Shown: positions 17,220 through 26,086, counted from the stretch's first letter. The stretch: DNA of 64,000 nt from Luteolibacter arcticus (GCF_025950235.1 NZ_JAPDDT010000006.1:62001-126000), one strand, 5' to 3'. A program made the numbers and translations. Notes: generated from the letters alone by a model not told the origin.

Positions 17220-19124
17220 ATGAACATCGGTCCCATCGATTGGATTATCGTCGTTGTCTACCTCGTCGGGGTGGTGGGACTCGGCTGCTGGGCCGGAATT
17301 GTCGCCAGAAGGAAAGGCAAGACGAAGGGGGAGTCCGAGGCCGGCGACTACTTCATGGCCGCACATACCCTGAAGTGGCCCGTCATCGGACTCGCGCTCT
17401 TCGCCACCAACATCTCCTGCGTCCACCTCGTCAGCCTCGCCCAGTCGGGCTACGACACCGGTCTGCTCAATGGGAACTTCGAGTGGATGGCCGCATTCAC
17501 GCTAATCCTGCTCGGCTTCTTCTTCGCGCCCTTCTACCTGAAGTCGAAGGTCGCGACGCTGCCCGACTTCCTTGAGAAGCGATACTGCCGCGAGTGCCGC
17601 GACTGGCTGGCCGTGGTGTCCATTGTCGCAGCGATCATCTTCCACATCGCCTTTCCCCTGGCGACCGGCTGGCTGATCCTGCACGACATCTTCGGCATCG
17701 AGAAATGGACCTGCATTGTCGTGATGTGTGTCCTCACCGGGATCTACACCGTCACCGGTGGTTTGGCGGCGGTTGCCATCACCGAGACCATCCAGACGAT
17801 CATCCTGCTGCTGGGTGCCTTTGTCATCACGTGGTTTGCATGGGAGAAGACTGGCGGGTGGGGTGGCATGACCGCCGCGCTCGACTCCACCCCGGGCTCC
17901 AGCGACAGCCAGTTGATGAGCATGCTCCGCCCGCACGGTGACCCCAGCGGCATGCCATGGTATGCGGTGTTTCTCGGCTATCCCGTGCTGGGTATCTGGT
18001 ACTGGTGCGCGGATCAGACGATTGTCCAGCGGGTGCTCGGCGCGCGCAGCGAGAACGACGCCCGCGTCGGCTCGATCTTCTGCGGCTTGATCAAGATCTT
18101 GCCGGTCTTCATCTTCATCGTGCCTGGACTGATGCTCTACACGGCGGTGAAGCAGGGGAGGGTGGATGGCGTTTCCCAAGTCCGCGTCGTCGGCACGGCG
18201 ACCGCTCCCGATGGCACCAAGGAACACACCATCGCCCTCACCGGAGCCACCGGTGCGGGGGAGACGATCATCGTCAAACAAGGCGACCAGCTCGATCTTT
18301 CCCAGTACCCTGCGGCTGCTTCGGGCAAGGAGCCCGCGATCATCATCGGCCCCGGCGTGCCGGTGAAAGGGGACGGCAACGGTAGTATGCTCACCCCGCC
18401 GGGCGTGAAGGCCTATCAGTCCAAGGAGGTGTATGCCGTGATGATCCGCAAGCTGCTGCCGAGCGGCGTTCTCGGAGTGCTCGCCGCGGCATTGATGGCC
18501 GCACTGATGGGGAATCTTTCGAGCGCCTCGAACTCCATTGCGACAATGGTCAGCTACGACATCGTCAAACGCTTCCGGCCGCACACCGGCGACAAGCAAC
18601 TGGTCCGGATCGGCCGCATTGCCACGCTGGTCGCGATCTCCTCGGGCATCGCGCTGGTGCCGCTGCTCGACCGCTACGAGAGCATCTTCAGCGGGATCAA
18701 TGACATCATTGCTCACATGGCGCCGCCGATCACCAGTGTGTTCGTCCTCGGCGTGTTTTGGCCCGCCGCTTCCGCCCGCGGAGCGAAGTGGACCATGTGG
18801 CTTGGCTCGCTTCTGGGCGTCATGGCCTTCACGTTGAAAACCCTGCACGTTTGGAAGCCCGCCGACTTCGCATGGGTGCCGGCGTTCCTTTACGAGACGC
18901 CGTTCATGATGATGGCGTTTTACATGTGCGTCGCCTGCATCGCGATGCAGGTCGTGTTCACGCTGCTGATGCCGAAGGAAGCTGGTGAAGATCCCCAGTC
19001 GCTCTACTGGCGTTACCCGCTCGAAGCGCTGGAGTTCCCCGGCTGGCGGGGGCTCGGCAACTACAAGGTCCTCGCGGCGATTGTCATCCTCGCAATGACT
19101 TCACTCTACGCCATCTTCCGCTGA
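17220..19124 (+). CDS. Sodium:solute symporter (SSS family), probable L-fucose importer, with a large soluble insert
   Basis: 634 residues, ~13-14 hydrophobic helices. The SSS core is clear: IDWIIVVVYLVGVVGLGCW, GLALFATNISCVHLVSLAQSGYD (sodium-site helix 2), YTVTGGLAAVAITETIQ, ALMAALMGNLSSASNSIATMVSYDI. Between two helices, residues ~310-400, is a soluble, beta-rich segment of about 85-90 residues (VRVVGTATAPDGTKEH, GAGETIIVKQGDQLDLSQYP), which ordinary SSS carriers lack. It is the first gene of the fucose operon, 6 bp before the mutarotase-like gene. Substrate L-fucose is inferred from the operon. Confidence 0.88.
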   Translation: MNIGPIDWIIVVVYLVGVVGLGCWAGIVARRKGKTKGESEAGDYFMAAHTLKWPVIGLALFATNISCVHLVSLAQSGYDTGLLNGNFEWMAAFTLILLGFFFAPFYLKSKVATLPDFLEKRYCRECRDWLAVVSIVAAIIFHIAFPLATGWLILHDIFGIEKWTCIVVMCVLTGIYTVTGGLAAVAITETIQTIILLLGAFVITWFAWEKTGGWGGMTAALDSTPGSSDSQLMSMLRPHGDPSGMPWYAVFLGYPVLGIWYWCADQTIVQRVLGARSENDARVGSIFCGLIKILPVFIFIVPGLMLYTAVKQGRVDGVSQVRVVGTATAPDGTKEHTIALTGATGAGETIIVKQGDQLDLSQYPAAASGKEPAIIIGPGVPVKGDGNGSMLTPPGVKAYQSKEVYAVMIRKLLPSGVLGVLAAALMAALMGNLSSASNSIATMVSYDIVKRFRPHTGDKQLVRIGRIATLVAISSGIALVPLLDRYESIFSGINDIIAHMAPPITSVFVLGVFWPAASARGAKWTMWLGSLLGVMAFTLKTLHVWKPADFAWVPAFLYETPFMMMAFYMCVACIAMQVVFTLLMPKEAGEDPQSLYWRYPLEALEFPGWRGLGNYKVLAAIVILAMTSLYAIFR

Positions 19125-19130
19125 CCTGCC

Positions 19131-19532
19131 ATGAAGGCCCGCCTCATCATCCTTCTCCTTGCCGGTGTCGTCGGTGCCTGCGCACCGACCCGCGTCGAAC
19201 GCCATGCCTGGGTCACCGGCTTGAAGCCGGAGAAGGCCAGCTACTATCGCAAGCTTCACGCCAACCCGTGGCCGTCCGTCAACGTGACGCTCAAGGAGTG
19301 CAATGTGAGAGAATTTGTCATCTACGAACGGGACATCGAAGCGAAGACCTACCTTTTCGCCTACCTTGAGTATACGGGGAAGGACTTCGACGCCGACATG
19401 AAGAAGATGGCCGCGGATCCCCAGACCCAACGCTGGTGGAAGGAAACCGATCCGTGCCAGTCGCCACTGCCGGACGCACTCAAGGCCGGCAAGATCTGGG
19501 CCGATACCCGGGAACTCTACCATTTGCCCTAA
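19131..19532 (+). CDS. Exported lipoprotein of the L-rhamnose/L-fucose mutarotase family
   Basis: 133 residues. Residues 1-17 are a lipoprotein signal with Cys in LAGVVGAC. The rest matches the small dimeric alpha/beta barrel of L-rhamnose mutarotases (YiiL type): KPEKASYYRKLHANPWPSV aligns with the substrate His region, LKECNVREFVIYERDIEAKTYLFAYLEY with the central strands, and QRWWKETDPCQSPLP with the conserved RWW. These enzymes interconvert anomers of L-rhamnose or L-fucose and are normally cytoplasmic. An export and lipid-anchoring signal would place this one in the envelope, where it would act on fucose released by the GH29 enzyme before or during import. Six bp after the symporter. Confidence 0.85.
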   Translation: MKARLIILLLAGVVGACAPTRVERHAWVTGLKPEKASYYRKLHANPWPSVNVTLKECNVREFVIYERDIEAKTYLFAYLEYTGKDFDADMKKMAADPQTQRWWKETDPCQSPLPDALKAGKIWADTRELYHLP

Positions 19533-19559
19533 CGACTGGAGCTTCACGCCAAGTTTGCC

Positions 19560-20444
19560 ATGCTACTCAAGGATCACGTCATTTTCCTCACCGGTGGTTC
19601 CACCGGGATCGGGCTCGATTGTGCGAAGGCGTATGCGGCGGAAGGCGCCAAGGTCGCGCTGGTGGCACGAAACGGCGAGCTCGCCGCACAAGCTGCCACC
19701 GCCCTCGGTCCCGACCACCTGGGTTTCGCCTGCGATGTCTCCAGCGATGCTGACGTCAAGGCCGCCATCGGGCAGGTGCTTGCTCGCTACGGGAAGCTCG
19801 ATGCCATCCATAACAACGCTGGCATCGCGACGCCGAGCAAGCCGCTCCACGAAACCACGGACGAGGAGTGGGATGCCCTCTTCAACATCAACCTCAAGAG
19901 CGTGCTCCACACCACGCGACACGGGATCGTGGCATTGCGCGCCTCGCGAGGGTGCATCCTCAACACCTCCAGCCTGGTCGGCGTGATCGGCCAGGAAATC
20001 CATGCCGCCTACACCGCCAGCAAGGGCGGCATGAACACGCTCACCAAGTCGATGGCGCTCGACTATGCCAAAGAAGGGATCCGGGTGAACGCCGTCTGCC
20101 CGGCCGGCACCTGGACGCCGATGCTCCGCCAGTGGGCTGCCGAACAACCCGACCCAGCGGGGATTACCCAGTACCTGGATGACATCCACGCCTTGGGCTA
20201 TTGCCCGGAGGGCGACGTTGTCGCGGATGCCTGCGTGTTCCTGCTTTCCTCCAAGTCGCGGTTCATCACGGGGCACATCATGCATGTCTCGGGCGGAGCT
20301 GAGATCGGCTACCGCGCTGTACGGCAAGGGTGCGATGAAGTTCCTTCCGGTCCTGCTCACTCGGATACGGGCACCCGTCTTCAGTCCGCCGCCGACCAGT
20401 CCATGGGGAATGGCGAACCGAAGGAAGCTGTCACCACCCACTGA
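19560..20444 (+). CDS. SDR oxidoreductase, probable L-fucose 1-dehydrogenase
   Basis: 294 residues. Classical short-chain dehydrogenase: coenzyme motif TGGSTGIG at ~12-19, NNAG at ~82, catalytic Ser in LNTSSLVG, and YTASKGG (Y-x3-K). The canonical end MHVSGGAEIGYR comes at about residue 257 and is followed by ~37 low-complexity residues with no fold signature, suggesting loss of the ancestral stop. As the first oxidoreductase of the pathway it is expected to convert L-fucose to L-fucono-lactone with NAD(P)+; the second SDR (24453) is the better match for 2-keto-3-deoxy-L-fuconate. Assignment between the two is by operon order and not by sequence alone. Confidence 0.8.
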   Translation: MLLKDHVIFLTGGSTGIGLDCAKAYAAEGAKVALVARNGELAAQAATALGPDHLGFACDVSSDADVKAAIGQVLARYGKLDAIHNNAGIATPSKPLHETTDEEWDALFNINLKSVLHTTRHGIVALRASRGCILNTSSLVGVIGQEIHAAYTASKGGMNTLTKSMALDYAKEGIRVNAVCPAGTWTPMLRQWAAEQPDPAGITQYLDDIHALGYCPEGDVVADACVFLLSSKSRFITGHIMHVSGGAEIGYRAVRQGCDEVPSGPAHSDTGTRLQSAADQSMGNGEPKEAVTTH

Positions 20445-20503
20445 CCCGATCGCTCGAAACCATGATCACCCGCATTTCCATCGGCAAATCTCCATCCGCC
20501 ATT

Positions 20504-22342
20504 ATGCTCAAGGTGAAACGCCTCTTGCTAGCGCCGTGCTGTCTGCTGTGGCTCGGCCCTGCCCTCCACGCGCAAAGCTCGGTGCGCGGTCCCCTGCGAC
20601 CTGAACACACGCCAAGCTTCAAGTTCCAATCATTCTCGCCGGAGCGCTGGGACACCAGTTCGTTTGCCCCCGCCGGAGCGCAGCAGTGGTGGCAAGAGGC
20701 GCGGCTCGGAATGTTCGTTCATTTCGGCGTGGCGAGCCTGAAGGGTGTGGAACTCGGTTGGGGGAGGGGAACCCACCTCTCGCCCGATGGCGGCACAGGG
20801 CCAATCCCGGACGAAGTTTATGACAACCTCTACAAGGACTTCAAACTGGAGAACTTCGATGCCAAGGAATGGGTGAACATCGCGCGTTCCGCAGGCGCGA
20901 AGTACATCGTCATCGTCACCAAACACCACGACGGCTTCCACATGTGGGATACCGCGTTTTCGGACTACAAGATCACGAACTCGCCCTTCGATCGGGACTA
21001 CATCAAAGAGCTGGCCGATGCCTGCCACGCGGCGGGCATGCCGATCGGGTTCTATTTCGCCCAGCGGGAATTCTATCACCCCCAGTACAATCCCAGGGGC
21101 AATCTTGCGGGACGCGACCACAAGAAATACCTCGAGTATCAATTCAACGCCGTCCGGGAGCTGCTGACCAAGTATGGCAAGATTGATATCTTATGGCTGG
21201 ATGCCGCTTGGTGGGGAGGAATGTTCAAGGAGGAGGATTGGGACGCGGAACGGCTTTATCGGCTGATTCGCGAGTGCCAGCCCCAGATCCTTATCAACAA
21301 TCGGGCCTCGATCCCCGGAGACTTCGACACGCCCGAGCAGCACGTCGGCAACTTCCAGCACGATCGTCCTTGGGAATCCTGTGTCACCCTCACCTCGCAA
21401 TGGAGCTACCATCCCACCGCCGGGGTAAAGTCGGTCCAACAGCTCATCTCCCTTCTTGTCCAGACCTCCACCGGTGACGGCAATCTGCTACTGAACGTCG
21501 GGCCGATGCCAACCGGCGAGATCCAGCCCAAGGAGGTCGCTGCCCTGAAAGGCGTGGGCGAATGGCTGAAAAAATACGGGGTAAGCGTCTACCACACCCG
21601 CGGCGGTCCTCTGCGTAACTCCACCTGGGGGGGGACGACTTACCGTGGTGATACGGTTTACGTTCATATCCTTCGCTGGCCGGGCCCCAGTCTTCCGCTT
21701 GCGCCCATCGATGAAAAGATCGTGTCCGCCCGCGCGCTCACCGGGGGAGCGGTGAAATTCGAGCAATCCGCTGGAGTCATCACCCTCAGCATGGACGAGA
21801 AGGACCGCGATCCGCTCGACACCATCATCGAACTCAAGCTCGACCGTCCGGTCACCAAAATCTACGAGGCCAAGGCCGCGCCCTCCATTTTCGATGGCCC
21901 GGGCTATGGAGAGGTGATCTCCGGAGCCGCTACTTTCACGGCCAGTTCCTCATGGCCGGAATATGACGACCCGTCCCTTCACCCCACGCTCTTCACCGGC
22001 AAAAACCAGGACTATGCCTTCCACACCATGAGCGAGAAGAGCCCATGGGCGATCATCGATCTCGGAGGGGTTAAAAACATCAAAGGCCTTCGCATCGCCA
22101 ACCGCCGCGGCGATACGCGAGCCCGAGACCTGGAAGTGTTGGTTTCCGCGGACAAGTCGGAGTGGACACCGGTCTGGAAAGCCGCCTCCCATGCGGAGAT
22201 TTGGTCGGTTCCAGTCACCCAATTCGTGGCTGGAGCGTATGTGCCTGGCAAGAACGCCCGCTACGTCAAACTCCAACTCCCGGAAGGCGCATCGCGGCCA
22301 CTACTTCTCAAGCAAGTCGAAGTTTTCGGCGAGCAAAATTAA
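20504..22342 (+). CDS. Secreted GH29 alpha-L-fucosidase with C-terminal discoidin-like module
   Basis: 612 residues from ATG 20504, which gives a normal signal peptide (MLKVKRLLLAPCCLLWLGPALHA); an in-frame ATG at 20462 would add 14 residues. The GH29 barrel spans ~50-400: QQWWQEARLGMFVHFG, IVTKHHDGFHMWDT (substrate histidines), and the nucleophile Asp in KIDILWLDAAWW near residue 233. LLLNVGPMPTGEIQP closes the barrel. A beta-sandwich follows, then residues ~485-612 form an F5/8 type C (CBM32-like) domain (PWAIIDLGGVKNIKGLRIANRR, ARYVKLQL). The enzyme would release L-fucose outside the inner membrane, feeding the symporter. It is inserted between two cytoplasmic pathway genes in the operon. 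Confidence 0.93.
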   Translation: MLKVKRLLLAPCCLLWLGPALHAQSSVRGPLRPEHTPSFKFQSFSPERWDTSSFAPAGAQQWWQEARLGMFVHFGVASLKGVELGWGRGTHLSPDGGTGPIPDEVYDNLYKDFKLENFDAKEWVNIARSAGAKYIVIVTKHHDGFHMWDTAFSDYKITNSPFDRDYIKELADACHAAGMPIGFYFAQREFYHPQYNPRGNLAGRDHKKYLEYQFNAVRELLTKYGKIDILWLDAAWWGGMFKEEDWDAERLYRLIRECQPQILINNRASIPGDFDTPEQHVGNFQHDRPWESCVTLTSQWSYHPTAGVKSVQQLISLLVQTSTGDGNLLLNVGPMPTGEIQPKEVAALKGVGEWLKKYGVSVYHTRGGPLRNSTWGGTTYRGDTVYVHILRWPGPSLPLAPIDEKIVSARALTGGAVKFEQSAGVITLSMDEKDRDPLDTIIELKLDRPVTKIYEAKAAPSIFDGPGYGEVISGAATFTASSSWPEYDDPSLHPTLFTGKNQDYAFHTMSEKSPWAIIDLGGVKNIKGLRIANRRGDTRARDLEVLVSADKSEWTPVWKAASHAEIWSVPVTQFVAGAYVPGKNARYVKLQLPEGASRPLLLKQVEVFGEQN

Positions 22343-22374
22343 GTCCGGGCGGCACCGGCAAGTCTCCTGTCAAC

Positions 22375-23595
22375 ATGATCACCCGCATTGCCACTCGCGA
22401 CGCCCGCTACCCGATCGGTTCCGGCCATGGCTCGGACGCCATTCATCGCGACCCGATTTACTCCTACGCCACGCTGCTCCTGCATGACGACTCGGGCCTG
22501 ACCGGGACCGGACTCGCCTTCACCTTGGGCGAGGGGAACGATCTCGTCTGCCGCGCCGCTGAGTTCTACGCCGCTCGCCTCGTCGGGCGCGACATCGAGG
22601 AGGTCATGGCTGATTTCGGCAACCTCCAGCGCGCCATGGCCGATGAGCAGCAGTTCCGCTGGCTCGGACCGCACAAGGGCGTGGTGCAGCTCGCGCTCGC
22701 CTCCGTCACCAACGCCTGTTGGGACCTCTGGGCCAAGAAGCGCGGCGTCCCGCTCTGGAAGCTCCTTATCGACCTCAAGCCGGCCGAAGTCGTCGCCACG
22801 CTCGACCTCTCCTATCTCGAGGATTACCTCATGCCCGCTGACGCGCTCTCGATCCTCGAAGCCGCCGAGCCGACCCGAGAATCCCGCAGCGGCGTCTTGA
22901 AAAGCGGATACACCGGCTATGACACCTCCGTTGGCTGGTTCAACTATTCCGACGAGCAGGTGCGTGAGAATACAAGGAAGGCCGTCGCCGCCGGATTCAC
23001 CGCCATGAAACTCAAGGTCGGCTCGAAGGAGGCGGAGCGCGACATCCGCCGCGCCAACATCGTCCGCGAGGCGGCCGGAGACGAGGTGCGCGTGATGGTG
23101 GACGCGAACCAGCAGTGGACGCTTCCGCAGGCGCTCGACATCTGCAGGAAGCTGCTCCCGATGGACCCTTTCTGGATCGAGGAACCGACGCACCCGGACG
23201 ACATCCTTGCGCACAAGACGCTCGCTGATGTGATCGGCCGTCACCGCGTCGCCACCGGCGAGCATGTGCCGAACCGCGTCATCTTTAAGAATTACCTCCA
23301 GATGGAGTGCATGGGCTTCTGCCAGGTGGACGCCGTGCGCGTGGCCGGTGTGAGCGAGTTCCTCGCGATCAGCCTGATGGCCCGCAAGGCCGGCATCCCC
23401 GTCGTGCCGCACGTCGGCGACATGGGCCAGCTCCACCAGCACCTCGTGCTCTTCAACCATATCGGGCTGGGCCACGAGGCGCTCTTTCTCGAGCACATTC
23501 CTCACCTGCGCGGGCACTTCGTTCATCCCGTCCGCGTCGAGGGCGGCGTCTATCAGACGCCTCAGGAACCGGGCGCATCGTGTGACTTGCTCTGA
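22375..23595 (+). CDS. fucD: L-fuconate dehydratase (enolase superfamily)
   Basis: 406 residues starting MITRIATRDARYPIG; the frame is open further upstream inside the GH29 gene, but this start matches family proteins. Enolase-superfamily residues occur in the right order and spacing: the general base pair in AMKLKVGS (K-x-K, ~209-211), metal ligands Asp in VMVDANQQW (~243), Glu in WIEEPTHPDD (~268) and Glu in ATGEH (~296), and the catalytic His in VVPHVGDMGQ (~345). SGHGSDAIHRDP near the start is typical of FucD and shapes substrate specificity. It dehydrates L-fuconate to 2-keto-3-deoxy-L-fuconate in the cytoplasm. The start lies 33 bp after the GH29 stop. Confidence 0.93.
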   Translation: MITRIATRDARYPIGSGHGSDAIHRDPIYSYATLLLHDDSGLTGTGLAFTLGEGNDLVCRAAEFYAARLVGRDIEEVMADFGNLQRAMADEQQFRWLGPHKGVVQLALASVTNACWDLWAKKRGVPLWKLLIDLKPAEVVATLDLSYLEDYLMPADALSILEAAEPTRESRSGVLKSGYTGYDTSVGWFNYSDEQVRENTRKAVAAGFTAMKLKVGSKEAERDIRRANIVREAAGDEVRVMVDANQQWTLPQALDICRKLLPMDPFWIEEPTHPDDILAHKTLADVIGRHRVATGEHVPNRVIFKNYLQMECMGFCQVDAVRVAGVSEFLAISLMARKAGIPVVPHVGDMGQLHQHLVLFNHIGLGHEALFLEHIPHLRGHFVHPVRVEGGVYQTPQEPGASCDLL

Positions 23596-23601
23596 CCTGC
23601 C

Positions 23602-24456
23602 ATGGACCGTATCGACTGCCATCAGCATCTCCTTTATCCGGAGCATTTCTCATACGACTGGACGGCGGCGTTCCCGGTTCTTGGGGGGAAATCATTCCGC
23701 GTGAATGACTACCGCGCCGCGACGGTCACGTCCCAAGTGAGGGAGTCCATCTTCATGGAGGTCGATGTGCCCTTCGCGCAAGCGGTCGGTGAAGCCGCGT
23801 TCTTCTGTGAGCTCGCGGACGATCCCGCGAACGGGATTTCGGGGGTCATCGCGGCCTGCCGTCCCGAAGAGAATGACATCAGTGCCTGGCTCCAGGCTAC
23901 GGCGCATCCACGTCTGGTGGGATACCGCCGCGTGCTGCATACCCAACCCGACGAGTTGTCCACCGCTCCGGTCTTTCGTGAAAACGTCGCGCGGATCGGG
24001 ACGAAGGGTCTCACTTTCGATCTCTGCATACTGCCGCGTCAGCATGCAATCGCCGCGGAACTCATCGATGCCTGTCCGGGCACGCGCTTCGTCCTCGACC
24101 ATTGCGGGGTTCCGGACATTGCGGCGGGTGATCTCAATTTCTGGAAGGCCGGACTGAAGGAGCTTTCGCGTCGCCCCAACCTCGCGTGCAAGATCTCCGG
24201 CATCATCGCCTACGCCTCGCCGGAGCGCATCGAAGCCGACACCCTGCGCCCGGTCGTCGAACACGTGATCGATTGTTTCGGCTGGGACCGCTTGGTTTGG
24301 GGGAGCGATTGGCCGCTCTGCAATCTCACCCGTGACATGACCACCTGGATCACACTGCTGGATGAGATTCTGGCGGGTTGCTCCCAAGACGAACTCGATC
24401 GCCTCTATCAGCGCAACGTGCGGCGCATTTATCAACTGAAGCCTTTTGCTCCATGA
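23602..24456 (+). CDS. Amidohydrolase-2 family L-fuconolactonase
   Basis: 284 residues. The metal-site motif DCHQHLLYP (H-x-H) is at residues ~5-13, FVLDHCGVPDI carries the middle-barrel His, KISGIIAYA follows, and LVWGSDWPLCNL gives the final catalytic Asp. This is the TIM-barrel amidohydrolase subtype used as an L-fucono-1,5-lactonase and related sugar lactonases. It would open L-fucono-lactone to L-fuconate, between the first SDR and fuconate dehydratase. It starts 6 bp after fucD and its stop overlaps the next start (ATGA), indicating translational coupling. Confidence 0.88.
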   Translation: MDRIDCHQHLLYPEHFSYDWTAAFPVLGGKSFRVNDYRAATVTSQVRESIFMEVDVPFAQAVGEAAFFCELADDPANGISGVIAACRPEENDISAWLQATAHPRLVGYRRVLHTQPDELSTAPVFRENVARIGTKGLTFDLCILPRQHAIAAELIDACPGTRFVLDHCGVPDIAAGDLNFWKAGLKELSRRPNLACKISGIIAYASPERIEADTLRPVVEHVIDCFGWDRLVWGSDWPLCNLTRDMTTWITLLDEILAGCSQDELDRLYQRNVRRIYQLKPFAP

Positions 24457-25208
24457 GTCCTTCCTCTCAAGCCCTCGTGACCGGTGCTGGATCCGGTATT
24501 GGCCGTGCCATCGCGCTCCGTCTGGCTGCAGCCGGCGCTCACATTCACATCCTGGAACTCCGCGCGGAAGCTGGCGAGGAGACCGCAGTCGCCATCCGCG
24601 AGGGCGGCGGCAGTGCATCGGTCGTCGCCGCCGATGTCTCCGATACCGAATCGGTCCGCGAAGCCTTTGCCTCGCTCGATCGCCTCGACATCCTGGTCAA
24701 CAACGCCGGCATCGCCCATATCGGCAATGTCCTCAACACCACACCGGCCGATCTCGATCGTCTCTATCAGGTCAATGTCCGCGGTGTGTACCACTGTCTC
24801 CACTTTGGCGTCGCCAAGATGCTCGCCAGTGGCGGAGGCTCGATCGTCAATCTGGCGTCCATCGCTTCAAAGGTCGGCATCGCCGATCGCTTTGCTTACA
24901 GCATGACGAAGGGTGCGGTGCTCACCATGACGCTCTCGGTAGCCCGCGATTTCGTGGACAAGGGTATCCGCTGTAACTGCATTTGCCCGGCCCGCGTTCA
25001 CACACCCTTTGTCGATGGCTTCCTCGCCGCGAACTATCCGGGACGTGAAGCGGAAATGTTTGCCAAACTGTCTGCCTCGCAGCCGATCGGCCGCATGGGC
25101 ACTCCGGAGGAAGTCGCCGCCCTCGCTGCTTTCCTTTGCTCCCCTGAGGCCTCATTCATCACCGGCTCCGCCTACGATCTCGACGGCGGCTTCACCTTGC
25201 TCCGCTAA
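24453..25208 (+). CDS. SDR oxidoreductase, probable 2-keto-3-deoxy-L-fuconate dehydrogenase
   Basis: 251 residues from ATG 24453, overlapping the lactonase stop by 4 bp. Coenzyme motif TGAGSGIG at ~9-16, DILVNNAGIAHIG at ~80, catalytic Ser in VNLASIASKVG and YSMTKGA (Y-x3-K). The end, ASFITGSAYDLDGGFTLLR, is normal for the family. It would oxidise 2-keto-3-deoxy-L-fuconate to the 2,4-diketo compound cleaved by the next gene product. Position directly between the lactonase and the FAH-fold hydrolase supports this. The track-length frame begins earlier at 24378 but overlaps the lactonase without homology. Confidence 0.9.
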   Translation: MSPSSQALVTGAGSGIGRAIALRLAAAGAHIHILELRAEAGEETAVAIREGGGSASVVAADVSDTESVREAFASLDRLDILVNNAGIAHIGNVLNTTPADLDRLYQVNVRGVYHCLHFGVAKMLASGGGSIVNLASIASKVGIADRFAYSMTKGAVLTMTLSVARDFVDKGIRCNCICPARVHTPFVDGFLAANYPGREAEMFAKLSASQPIGRMGTPEEVAALAAFLCSPEASFITGSAYDLDGGFTLLR

Positions 25209-25231
25209 TCCGCACCACGCTCCACTCGCTC

Positions 25232-26086
25232 ATGAAACTCATCCGTCACGGTCAGCCCGGCCATGAGAAAACCGGCGTCATCCTCGCCGATGGTCGCCAC
25301 ATCGATGTTTCCGCCGCCTTCGCCAACTACGATGAAGCCTTCTTCGCCAGCGATGGCCTCACTCGACTAACAGAATGGCTTGCGGCCAACGCCACCAGTG
25401 CTCCCGAGGTGGCGGCCGGCGCCCGTTTGGGTTCTCCCATTGCCCGCCCCAGCAAGATCATCTGCATCGGCCTGAACTACCGCGACCACGCCGCCGAGTC
25501 CGGCATGGCCGAGCCCGCCGAACCGGTCGTCTTCTTCAAGGCCACCACCGCGCTTACCGGTCCCGACGACGGGCTGGTCATCCCGCGTAGCTCGGAGAAG
25601 ACCGACTGGGAGGTCGAGCTTGCCGTGGTCATCGGCAAGACCGCCAAGCACGTGTCCTACGAGGATGCCCTGTCGCACGTCGCCGGCTACGTCCTTCACA
25701 ACGACTACAGCGAACGCGCCTGGCAGCTCGAACGCGGCGGGCAATGGGTGAAAGGCAAGAGTGCCGATACCTACGCCCCGCTCGGCCCCTGGCTCGCCAC
25801 CCCGGATGAGATCGTCGATCCCCACGCTCTGCGCCTCTGGCTTACCGTGAATGGCGAGAAGAAGCAGGACGGCAACACCGCCAACTTCATTTTCAACATT
25901 CCGCACGTCATCAGCTACCTCAGCGGCTTCATGACGCTCCTGCCCGGCGACGTGATCTCCACCGGCACGCCTGCCGGCGTTGGACTCGGCTTCAATCCGC
26001 CCCAGTATCTCAAGCCGGGCGACGTGATCGAACTCGGAATCGACGGACTCGGCAGCCAGCGCCAGGTGGCGAGCGCGGAGGCATAA
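25232..26086 (+). CDS. Fumarylacetoacetase-fold hydrolase, probable 2,4-diketo-3-deoxy-L-fuconate hydrolase
   Basis: 284 residues. The FAH-fold signature is complete: IICIGLNYRDHAAESGM near 76, metal ligands in KTDWEVELAVVIGK (E-x-E), the KGKSADTYAPLGPWLATPDEI segment, and the ISTGTPAGVGLG loop near the end. In L-fucose (and L-rhamnose) non-phosphorylative pathways this type splits 2,4-diketo-3-deoxy-fuconate to pyruvate and L-lactate. It is the last gene of the operon, 23 bp after the SDR; a ~600-bp non-coding stretch follows. Confidence 0.9.
   Translation: MKLIRHGQPGHEKTGVILADGRHIDVSAAFANYDEAFFASDGLTRLTEWLAANATSAPEVAAGARLGSPIARPSKIICIGLNYRDHAAESGMAEPAEPVVFFKATTALTGPDDGLVIPRSSEKTDWEVELAVVIGKTAKHVSYEDALSHVAGYVLHNDYSERAWQLERGGQWVKGKSADTYAPLGPWLATPDEIVDPHALRLWLTVNGEKKQDGNTANFIFNIPHVISYLSGFMTLLPGDVISTGTPAGVGLGFNPPQYLKPGDVIELGIDGLGSQRQVASAEA

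Noticed and set aside
17502-18848. 448-codon minus-strand open frame opposite the symporter
   Set aside because: His/Arg/Asp-rich composition typical of a GC-rich antisense shadow; the plus-strand frame is a clear SSS transporter.
22339-23646. 435-codon minus-strand frame opposite fucD
   Set aside because: Shadow frame of a strongly conserved enolase-superfamily gene.
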